Shown piece by piece: positions 1 through 5,653 of a DNA stretch of 14,062 bases. The stretch comes from JAKORR01 sp964608495. GTDB lineage: Bacteria; Armatimonadota; Zipacnadia; Zipacnadales; FEN-943. The stretch is taken from positions 1 to 14,062 of the forward strand of contig CAZSOQ010000135.1 in NCBI GenBank assembly GCA_964608495.1, written 5' to 3'. Below the pieces are notes generated by a model. The model searched no databases and was not told the DNA's origin. It saw nothing but the letters and a program-made list of their open reading frames with translations. Position numbers and translations under genes: made by a program. Every line of letters starts with the position of its first letter. The first letter of the stretch is position 1.

Positions 1-289
1 GCTTCATGTCCGGGCAGAGGCCCTCGGAGGACAGCTCCAGCCGGCCCTTCTCGGCGGCCACCGCGCGCCAGGCGCTCGTGATGGTCTTGTCCAGGGGGCG
101 CAGGGTCACGACATCGCCCGCCGCCGGCAGCGTCCCCTCCTCGGCCCCGAGCCCCAGCATCGCCAGGCCTCCCGGGCCGGGGAACGGCCCCAGGAGAAGC
201 CACTCCCCGGGAGCCAGATCCGCCCGCCCCACGCCGACCTGCACGGCAAGGCTCGTGGCTAGGGCCACGGCCACGGTCAGCTTCTTCAC
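1..289 (-). CDS. Secreted protein, N-terminal part (runs off window)
   Basis: GTG start at 289-287, chosen because an AGGTGA ribosome binding site (300-295) lies 5 bases upstream and the first residues form a signal peptide: VKK, a hydrophobic stretch of about 15 residues (LTVAVALATSLAV), then a small-residue cleavage region near GVGRA/D. The mature start reads APGEWLLLGPFPG, followed by a Gly/Leu-rich stretch and a 'SAWRAV' segment. About 96 codons are present and the 3' end lies beyond position 1. A 'W-LLLGPFP' opening after a signal peptide is something I associate with large secreted carbohydrate-binding or glycosidase-like proteins of Planctomycetota-type bacteria. No catalytic domain is visible, so no function is assigned. 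It lies downstream of the deacetylase on the same strand, 116 bases away, and could be co-transcribed with it. Reading frame and export are well supported; identity is not. Confidence 0.75.
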   Translation of the reverse strand, partial: MKKLTVAVALATSLAVQVGVGRADLAPGEWLLLGPFPGPGGLAMLGLGAEEGTLPAAGDVVTLRPLDKTITSAWRAVAAEKGRLELSSEGLCPDMK

Positions 290-294
290 TCGTG

Positions 295-300
295 TCACCT
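295..300 (-). promoter_or_regulatory. Ribosome binding site deciding a GTG start
   Basis: AGGTGA on the minus strand, 5 bases before the GTG at 289-287. It supports the non-ATG start of the secreted protein, which also begins a clear signal peptide. Confidence 0.6.
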
Positions 301-405
301 CTAGCCCGTGGTCGTTCCCCATCCTGTCGTGAGGGCGAGGACCCAGTGACCTCCCTCTCCACGGGGCCCCACCACCACACCGTCCTCCGCGCCTTCTGCC
401 GTGGC

Positions 406-1107
406 TCAGTGCCCCACAGGCGGGAAGTCCGTGACGTGGCAGCGATCCGTGAACCAGAAGCTCTCGGTGTACTTCCGGCCTTGCGCGACGGCCTGCCTGA
501 TGCTCTCGGCCTCGGCGAGGAAGCCCTCGCGCGTGCGGCCGAACAGCATGTGCTGGCTCTCCTGCGCGGCCAGGGCCTCCGGGACCTTGTGCGCGGAATC
601 GCTCACGTCATACACGATGTCGGGCGGCCGGGACTGCACCGCTTTGTAGAAGAACACATGCGGCGTGTTCCACGGCTCGCCCTGCTCGGCCGCGACCGGT
701 TGGCCGGCCTGCCAGGCCGCCTCGAGAGAGATCTCGCACGTGGCGATGTGGTCCCTGTGCCGGTCGTCGGGCCCCTGGGTGAAGACGGCGTCGGGCCGTA
801 CCTCGCGGATGATCCGGATCGCCTCGAGGAAGGTCTCTTTGTCGTTGACGAGCGCCATGTCGGGCCTGCCCACGTGGTACCGTCGGGCGATGCCGAGCAC
901 CTGGTCGCAGGCGTCGGCTTCCTTGCGGCGCATCTCGACGATCTGGTCGCGCCACTCGGGTTTCGGGTAGCCCTCGCAGCCGTTGGTGAACTGGCACACG
1001 ACGACCCTCACGCCGGCGTGGCTCAGCTTGGCCATCGTGCCGGCCATCCTGATTTCGTCATCGGGGTGCGCGGCAAAGACGAGGATCGTAGAATAGTCCA
1101 CGAACAT
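406..1107 (-). CDS. PIG-L / LmbE family deacetylase
   Basis: 233 residues, typical for the family. These are zinc-dependent deacetylases that remove acetyl groups from N-acetylglucosaminyl conjugates (MshB, BshB, PIG-L relatives). Seen here: a Rossmann-like beta strand leading into the signature AHPDDE (H14, D16, D17, E18), the zinc and catalytic-base motif, and a second metal motif H117-R-D-H120. The start is put at ATG 1107, which leaves the usual few residues before the first strand. A longer frame to 1284 would add about 59 low-complexity residues and overlap the divergent gene. The Shine-Dalgarno is poor: GAGGTG abuts the ATG, so GTG 1110 is an alternative. No bacillithiol or mycothiol genes are nearby, so the substrate is open; an N-acetyl sugar is the family expectation. 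It is divergent from the LarA-like gene across 89 bases. Confidence 0.9.
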   Translation of the reverse strand: MFVDYSTILVFAAHPDDEIRMAGTMAKLSHAGVRVVVCQFTNGCEGYPKPEWRDQIVEMRRKEADACDQVLGIARRYHVGRPDMALVNDKETFLEAIRIIREVRPDAVFTQGPDDRHRDHIATCEISLEAAWQAGQPVAAEQGEPWNTPHVFFYKAVQSRPPDIVYDVSDSAHKVPEALAAQESQHMLFGRTREGFLAEAESIRQAVAQGRKYTESFWFTDRCHVTDFPPVGH

Positions 1108-1140
1108 CACCTCGAAGAGGGGTAGGCCCTGCGGAGCCGG

Positions 1141-1183
1141 GCGGAGCTTAGCCAAGGTTCGGCAAATCCCGCGTAGCTTACGC
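1141..1183. promoter_or_regulatory. Paired AGCTTA elements in a divergent intergenic region
   Basis: The 89 bases between the divergent deacetylase and LarA-like genes hold GCGTAGCTTACGC (1171-1183), a palindrome with 5-base arms GCGTA/TACGC around GCT. Exactly 30 bases upstream is a 10/13 match, GCGGAGCTTAGCC (1141-1153). Two similar sites about three helical turns apart between divergent genes would suit an operator pair. No convincing -35/-10 pair was found on either strand, so the regulatory role is inference. Confidence 0.3.
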
Positions 1184-1196
1184 CCGGTGCTATTGG

Positions 1197-2429
1197 ATGT
1201 CAAAGGACCTGGCTCTTCCCTATGGCGACGACCTGCAGACGGCTCCCGTGCCCGCGGGGGCCCAGGTCGCCGACGCGCTGACACCGGGCCCCAGGTCCCC
1301 GATCTCCTGGGAGCAGGTTGACGAGCAACTCCGCGATCACGCCCTGCCCGCCCTCCTGAGCCGCGTCACTCCCGGCCTGCGCGTGGGCCTGGTCACGGTG
1401 GACGCCACCAGGCCCTCGCCTCGTCGTCTCCTCGATCCCCTTCGCGAGGCCCTGGACAGTGCGGGCGTCGCCTACGAGGTCGTCGTCGCTCTCGGCCGCC
1501 ACCGGCCCATGTCCCCCGACGGCCTGCGCCAGCACCTCGGCGTGCCGGCCGCCCACCAGACCTGCTGGGACGAGGACACGCCCCCGTGGCCACTGGGCCT
1601 CACCAACCGCGGCACGCCCATCGAGCTTCATCCTCTCCTGCAGGGCTTCGATCTGCTGGCCCTGGTCGGCTTCGTCGAGCCCACCTACCTGGCGGGCTTC
1701 AGCGGCGGGCCCAAGCTGCTCTTCCCCGGCTGCGCTTCGGCCCGGGCGATCAGCTTCAACCACACGCTCATTCTGCTCACCGGTCCCCGTCCGGCCGAGA
1801 CCGAGGGCAATGAGGTCTACGCCGACCTGGTCGAGGCGGCGAAGGCGGCCGTGCCGGTCCCCTTCCTCCTTTGCCTGTCCCTGGACAGCGCGGGCCGGCC
1901 CACGGGGCTCTTCGCCGGCGGCTGGGACGCCCACGCAGATGCCCGCGCCGCCTGCCGCGACGGCCTGTCCGTCGCCGCGGGCGACGCCTTCGACGTGGTC
2001 ATCGCCTCACCGGGGGCCACGCCCTACGACGTGGATATGGTGCAGGCGAAGAAGGCTCTCCCCGCCGCGACGCGCGCCGTCAGGCCCGGCGGCACGGTGG
2101 TCCTTCTGGGCCGATGCCCGCGCGGCTGGGGCGCCATCAGTCCCGATCGCGACGCCCTGGCGCCCGACGGCGACCGACGCCTGGCGGACCTGGCCGAGCG
2201 ACGCAGGCAGGGCTACGTAGACGCCGACTGGGCCGCCCTGTCGCCCGCCGTCATGTTCTGGCACGTGCGGCGCAAGGCGCGGCTGATCATCGTGACGGAG
2301 ATGGCCGACGAGCTCCGCGGCACCGTGGCCGAGGGCGTGTCATCCCTGGCCGAGGCCCTCGACCTCGTGCCCGAGGGCGCGCGGGGAGCCCATCTCGGCG
2401 TGCTCCGTGAGGGCCGCCGCGCCATCTAG
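1197..2429 (+). CDS. LarA-like (DUF2088) protein, nickel-pincer racemase superfamily, altered active site
   Basis: 410 residues, close to the roughly 420 of LarA. LarA racemizes lactate with a nickel-pincer nucleotide cofactor bound to a lysine. Seen here: DATRP (R72, substrate carboxylate site), GRHRP (H102, matching LarA H108), AGFSGGPK (K173, the cofactor-linked lysine, LarA K184), FNH (H189, the nickel ligand, LarA H200, with the same 16-residue spacing), and AKKAL (K285/K286, region of LarA K298). The second catalytic histidine, LarA H174 in an 'EPH' context ten residues before the lysine, is Thr163 here (EPTYLAGF). The cofactor pocket therefore looks intact while one proton-transfer residue is lost. 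The residue numbers for LarA are from memory. No larB, larC or larE is in the window. The ATG has only a weak ribosome site. Superfamily membership is firm; lactate racemase activity is not implied. Confidence 0.88.
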   Translation: MSKDLALPYGDDLQTAPVPAGAQVADALTPGPRSPISWEQVDEQLRDHALPALLSRVTPGLRVGLVTVDATRPSPRRLLDPLREALDSAGVAYEVVVALGRHRPMSPDGLRQHLGVPAAHQTCWDEDTPPWPLGLTNRGTPIELHPLLQGFDLLALVGFVEPTYLAGFSGGPKLLFPGCASARAISFNHTLILLTGPRPAETEGNEVYADLVEAAKAAVPVPFLLCLSLDSAGRPTGLFAGGWDAHADARAACRDGLSVAAGDAFDVVIASPGATPYDVDMVQAKKALPAATRAVRPGGTVVLLGRCPRGWGAISPDRDALAPDGDRRLADLAERRRQGYVDADWAALSPAVMFWHVRRKARLIIVTEMADELRGTVAEGVSSLAEALDLVPEGARGAHLGVLREGRRAI

Positions 2430-2498
2430 CCGCCCACGGTCCCAGGCGCAGGTCCTACGCCCTGCGGCCCGGAATAGCCTGCCCCACATCCGCCCGCC

Positions 2499-2507
2499 GA
2501 GGTGAGG
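2499..2507 (+). promoter_or_regulatory. Ribosome binding site of the phosphodiesterase gene
   Basis: GAGGTGAGG just before ATG 2511. It decides between this ATG and an in-frame GTG at 2502 that lies inside the ribosome site itself. Confidence 0.65.
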
Positions 2508-2510
2508 CCC

Positions 2511-3227
2511 ATGAGCTTTCCTCTCATCGTCGCCCACAGGGGGTACTCAGCCCTCGCGCCCGAGAACACCCTGGTGGCCCTGCGCATGGCCCTGGACGCC
2601 GGCGCCCCAGCCTGCGAGGTAGACGTGCATCTCACGGCCGATGACCAGCTCGTCGTCATGCACGACCACACCGTTGACCGCACGACGGACGGCAGCGGCG
2701 CGATCCGCGACATGGCCGTGGACGAGCTGCGGAGCCTGGACGCGGGAGCGTGGAAGGACCCGAAGTACGCCGGCGAGCCGGTGCCCCTGCTCACCGAAGT
2801 CCTGGACCTCATGCGCGATCGGGCGCACCTGATCCTGGAGATCAAGGACGATCGGATCGAAGAGCACGTGGCCCACGTCCTCGCCGGTGAGTGCGCCGTG
2901 CCCCGCGTCACCATCGTCTCCTTCAGCTACGACACCTGCCGGCGCATGAGGCAGATCCTGCCGGGCCTGGCCGTGCTCTGGCTGATCGGCGGTGGGGAGC
3001 GAGGCGCCGACGAGCTCGCAACGCTCGCGCTGGAGGGGGGCCTGCAGGGCCTGAGCGTCCATCACAAGATCGTCACAGAGGGGTTCTTCGACGTGCTGCT
3101 GCGCCGGGGACTGAGCCTGTGGGCCTGGACCGTCAACGACGACGAGGAAGCGCGCCGGCTTGCCGCTCTGGGGATTCCCTCGATCACCAGCGACGACCCG
3201 GTTGCCCTGGCCCGGGCGCTGGCCTGA
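2511..3227 (+). CDS. Glycerophosphodiester phosphodiesterase
   Basis: 238 residues, matching the short UgpQ-like GDPD proteins. These hydrolyse glycerophosphodiesters (deacylated phospholipids) to sn-glycerol 3-phosphate and an alcohol. The sequence begins directly with strand 1 of the TIM barrel and has the family landmarks in order: H9-R-G with PENT (17-20), E36-V-D38 (metal ligands), H51-D (general acid), LEIK (E110, K112), and near the C-terminus W-A-W-T-V-N-D followed by a 'GI..I.SDDP' closing segment. There is no signal peptide, so it should be cytoplasmic. It lies 81 bases downstream of the LarA-like gene on the same strand, possibly co-transcribed, and its end converges on the small membrane gene at 3256. 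Family and reaction class are secure; the exact diester is unknown. Confidence 0.93.
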   Translation: MSFPLIVAHRGYSALAPENTLVALRMALDAGAPACEVDVHLTADDQLVVMHDHTVDRTTDGSGAIRDMAVDELRSLDAGAWKDPKYAGEPVPLLTEVLDLMRDRAHLILEIKDDRIEEHVAHVLAGECAVPRVTIVSFSYDTCRRMRQILPGLAVLWLIGGGERGADELATLALEGGLQGLSVHHKIVTEGFFDVLLRRGLSLWAWTVNDDEEARRLAALGIPSITSDDPVALARALA

Positions 3228-3255
3228 AGTGCCCGACGGCCTGCCTGCCCGCCGC

Positions 3256-3519
3256 CTACTCCGCGTCCCCCTCTTCCTCTATCGGGGGCAGTGCTTCGTC
3301 CTGCTCTGCCGCTGACCATGTCGCTGCGACGCCCAGGGCCCGCAGCCAGCCCTCTCGCCGCGCCTGTCGCCGGCAGACGAAGTAGAGGGCCACCGGACAG
3401 GCGACGGACCCGAGGAACATGACCCAGAAGAGGAGCTGCGCCGCCAAGGCGATGTCCCCGGGCGGGCGCACGTCCGCCCCAACCTGGCTCACCGCACTCC
3501 ACACCACTGACAGGACCAT
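3256..3519 (-). CDS. Small single-pass membrane protein, unknown function
   Basis: 87 residues from ATG 3519, with AGGAG (3533-3529) nine bases upstream. Residues 1-21 are a mildly hydrophobic N-terminal segment. Residues about 22-46 (ALAAQLLFWVMFLGSVACPV and following) form one strong membrane helix, directly followed by CRRQARR, so the positive-inside rule puts the tail in the cytoplasm. The last residues are acidic (ALPPIEEEGDAE). It follows the other small membrane gene by 40 bases on the same strand and appears to be the last gene of a three-gene unit. I do not recognise the family. The hydrophobic block, ribosome site and tandem arrangement argue that it is a real gene. It could be a subunit or anchor for a membrane complex, but that is only inference from layout. 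Confidence 0.6.
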   Translation of the reverse strand: MVLSVVWSAVSQVGADVRPPGDIALAAQLLFWVMFLGSVACPVALYFVCRRQARREGWLRALGVAATWSAAEQDEALPPIEEEGDAE

Positions 3520-3559
3520 ACCGCGTCGCTCCTCTCGGGCCTGCCAGTACCGGGGCCGA

Positions 3560-3769
3560 CTATCCCTCGCCGGCGTCGTCCCCGGGCGCAGGGCCTGTCT
3601 GAGCGTCCTCGCCCCTCGACTCGGCCCGTTGCTTCTTCTGCTCCCGGAGGAAGATGAGCCGGAGGAGGCCGAAGGTGACCGCGATGCCGCCTATCATGGA
3701 GAGACACAGGATGAGCGTCGCGAGTCTTCCGCCGGCCTGCTCGGCCGAGGCCTGGGTGCACAGACTCAT
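3560..3769 (-). CDS. Small single-pass membrane protein, unknown function
   Basis: 69 residues from ATG 3769, preferred because GGTGA stands 5 bases upstream. An ATG at 3796 would add nine residues but has no visible ribosome site. Residues 16-40 (LATLILCLSMIGGIAVTFGL and following) make one membrane helix, followed by LREQKKQR, so the tail should be cytoplasmic. The C-terminal third is polar and acidic with Gly/Asp. It shares this architecture (short outside end, one helix, basic then acidic tail) with the 87-residue protein that follows 40 bases later. Upstream, 123 bases away, lies the large membrane-anchored gene, with a hairpin between them. Family not recognised. Confidence 0.6.
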   Translation of the reverse strand: MSLCTQASAEQAGGRLATLILCLSMIGGIAVTFGLLRLIFLREQKKQRAESRGEDAQTGPAPGDDAGEG

Positions 3770-3822
3770 CAGTTCACCGCAGACGAGGCTCGCCATGGCT
3801 GTATATGCAGGAGGCAGGCGGT

Positions 3823-3848
3823 CCGCCGGGTCCGACGGGACCCGCCGG
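3823..3848. other. Strong hairpin between large and small membrane genes
   Basis: Inverted repeat: CCG, one mismatch, CGGGTCC, loop GACG, GGACCCG, one mismatch, CGG. That is ten pairs with a single C-C mismatch. It sits 45 bases past the stop of the large membrane-anchored gene and ahead of the two small genes. No T-run follows on the minus strand, so it is not a standard intrinsic terminator. It could be a partial terminator, an RNA-stability element or a processing site that sets different levels within the unit. Confidence 0.5.
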
Positions 3849-3892
3849 GGTAGGCCCTCGGCGACCAGCCGACACCGCTCGATCCCGGCCGT

Positions 3893-5487
3893 CTAGATGC
3901 CCGGCATCAGGGCAGCGGTCGGCGGGACCTCCGGCGCGTAGCCCGACCCGATGGGCATGGAGCCAAGCCCCGGCATCCCGGGAGGCATGCCGCCCATCTC
4001 GCCCGGCATCGCGCCCATCTCGCCNNNNNNNNNNNNNNNNNNNNNNNNNNNNNNNNNNNNNNNNNNNNNNNNNNNNNNNNNNNNNNNNNNNNNNNNNNNN
4101 NNNNNNNNNNNNNNNNNNNNNNNNGCATGCCGCCCATCTCGCCCGGCATCGCGCCCATCTCGCCCGGCATCCCCATGCCGGGGCCGCCGGCGCCTGGCCG
4201 CGCGCCCCCGCCACCTGTAAGCATGTCGCCCTGGAAGGGCTGGAGCGAGGAGCTGAGAGGTCGAGAATCCGGAGCAAAGGCCGCGAACTTGGCGTCCTTC
4301 TGCACCAGCCGCCCGAAGACCCGCCGCGAGCCCATCTCGCCCTCCGCCACCACGAAGGCGGCCTCGGCCGCGTCAACCCGCGACAGGTCCGCGGTGGCTC
4401 CGCTCACACTCCACGCATAGATCCATCCGCGCGGGTCCTTCCAGTTGATCCCGGGCCCGCCGTCGAACCCCCGTCGGGCGCCCAGTCGCTGCACGTCCAG
4501 CAGCCAGTGCTCCTGCGCCAGCATGCCGGTCTTGATGTCGGGGGGGTAGAGGAGCTCGCCTGGTGTAGCGCCGCTGTGTCCCAGGTTCATCGTGGCCTCC
4601 GCCACCACTTCGCCGTCGGTGCCGTAGGCCCGCACGCGCAGTTGGTGACTCCGCCACAGGCGGTCCCACTCGTTCAGGGCCTCATCGCTCAGCCAGTAGA
4701 ACTTGGGCCGCCACACACCACGGTCGTAGGTGACCAGCTTGTAGGCACGGCGTCCTTGGCCGGGGCGCATCCCGTAGTGGCTGAACCGGCTGAACTCCTG
4801 CTCGATCGTCTTGAGCAGCCGGCGCACGTTGCTCTGCTTTACCCTCACGACGACGGCGCAGCCGAAGGAGCCATTCCGGTGCGCGCCGTCCCCACCGTTG
4901 GGCACGGGGGCGCTCATCTCGAAGCTGAACAGGTCCTGGCAGGACTTGTAGACCCGCTGGATCATCGCCACCTCGTTGTCCTTGGCGGCGTACTCCTTGA
5001 GCACCTCCGCTTCGAGCGATCCCCCCGGCGTGCCCTTCAGGCGCTCGGCCGCCACTGCCAGCTCCGCGGCGTAGATGCGATGCAGTTGCCACCAGGAGTT
5101 CCGCGTCCGCTTGATGTCCTTGCCCTCGTCGTCCTTGAGGTAGACGCTGGGGATGCCCGCCCGCTTCACGCCCGTTTCGCTGACGAACTGGTCATAGGTC
5201 ATCGTCAGCTCTTCCGGCATCTCGCTTTCGGACCACTCGAGCGGCTGCCCGCCTCCTGCCCCCATTCCGGGCATTCCCATTCCCATACCCATATCGGGCC
5301 CCATCATCCCGGGGCCCATACTGCCCATGTCCATGGGCGGGGCCGTACCGCCGGCCGCGCCTGCCATGTCCGGAGGCGGCGTGCCGCCCGGCGGCTGCGC
5401 CCGAAGCTGGCCGACCATGAGGACAACGGCCAGCAGCACGATTACGGCCGATATTGCTGCGACTATCTGGCCACGGCGATTGGTCAT
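3893..5487 (-). CDS. Membrane-anchored Met/Gly/Pro-rich protein, unknown; interrupted by assembly gap
   Basis: Starts at ATG 5487. The N-terminus MTNRRGQ plus a helix of about 20 residues (IVAAISAVIVLLAVVLMVGQ) is a signal anchor or signal peptide, so the rest should be outside the cytoplasm. Residues about 33-80 are a Pro/Gly/Met-rich linker (MGPGMMGPDMGMGMGMPGMG). Residues about 85-420 are a folded region without a domain I know, with many Trp/Tyr and conserved-looking segments (NSWWQLHR, GVWRPKFYWL, NWKDPRGWIYAW). The C-terminal tail repeats MPGEMGA/MPGEMGG. The gap of 100 N lies inside this tail; past it, the frame that continues the repeat ends ...APEVPPTAALMPGI at TAG 3895-3893. Reading straight through 100 N gives a wrong frame and a false stop at 3907. 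About 497 residues are visible. Its own promoter lies at 5534-5563. Function not recognised. Confidence 0.82.
3985..4024. repeat. Tandem-repeat copy at left edge of assembly gap
   Basis: 40 bases identical to 4125-4164. Read on the minus strand they encode GEMGAMPGEMGGM in the C-terminal tail of the membrane-anchored protein. The building block is a 21-base unit (MPGEMGA or MPGEMGG), giving a 42-base higher-order unit. Confidence 0.9.
4025..4124. other. Assembly gap (100 N)
   Basis: Exactly 100 N, a usual placeholder for a gap of unknown length. The same 40-base repeat ends the left contig and begins the right contig. Frame continuity of the surrounding gene needs a true gap congruent to 2 modulo 3. 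A plain 40-base overlap (gap of -40) fits that, as does -40 plus any multiple of 42. The gap therefore most likely hides an uncertain number of 42-base repeats, not unrelated sequence. Confidence 0.95.
4125..4164. repeat. Tandem-repeat copy at right edge of assembly gap
   Basis: Base-for-base copy of 3985-4024. It continues on its right side into CCGGCATCCCC, the point where the repeat degenerates into the GGPGMGMPGEM part of the protein. Confidence 0.9.
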
Positions 5488-5523
5488 GGTTTGGCCCCCA
5501 CCAGTGTGGTGCCCTGGTTTGGC
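5487..5523 (-). promoter_or_regulatory. 5' leader with direct repeat and small hairpin
   Basis: Between the predicted transcription start (about 5527) and ATG 5487, the minus strand carries GCCAAACCA twice (5523-5515 and 5495-5487, the second ending at the A of the ATG). Between them is the inverted repeat CACCA-CAC-TGGTG (5511-5499). The only ribosome-site-like bases, GGTGGGGG, partly fall in the hairpin arm, so folding could limit access to them. Control of translation is inference. Confidence 0.35.
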
Positions 5524-5533
5524 TTCTGCCGAC

Positions 5534-5563
5534 AGTATATCGCTCCGCCGGCCAACGAGTCAA
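5534..5563 (-). promoter_or_regulatory. Sigma70-type promoter of the membrane module
   Basis: On the minus strand TTGACT (5563-5558) and TATACT (5539-5534) are separated by 18 bases. Both boxes are near consensus, which is striking in such GC-rich DNA. The predicted start near 5527 gives a leader of about 40 bases before ATG 5487. The box pair lies in the 166 bases between the DUF4127 gene and this gene, so the membrane module probably has its own transcription. Confidence 0.7.
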
Positions 5564-5653
5564 TCCGACAGCGGCGCCACCACGCCTCCGCCGGCCTGGA
5601 ATCCACCACCGGAATCGCTCCCGCGCCCCTGCTCCTGCTCGATTCAGGGCGCC

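Noticed and set aside
292..1125. Plus-strand frame of 277 codons
   Set aside because: Antisense to the deacetylase gene, whose AHPDDE and HRDH motifs show the true strand.
1197..2429. Calling the DUF2088 protein lactate racemase (larA)
   Set aside because: One catalytic histidine is missing and no larB, larC or larE is present; the superfamily name is as far as the sequence goes.
3228..3255. Bidirectional terminator between the converging diesterase and small membrane genes
   Set aside because: Only 28 bases, with no stem longer than three to four pairs and no T-runs.
3985..4164. CRISPR array or mobile-element repeats at the N-run
   Set aside because: The repeats are in-frame 21/42-base coding units without spacers; no terminal inverted repeats or transposase are present.
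5589..5607. Direct repeat GGAATC upstream of the 5534-5563 promoter as an operator
   Set aside because: Two six-base copies 13 bases apart are easily chance; no symmetry and no other support.
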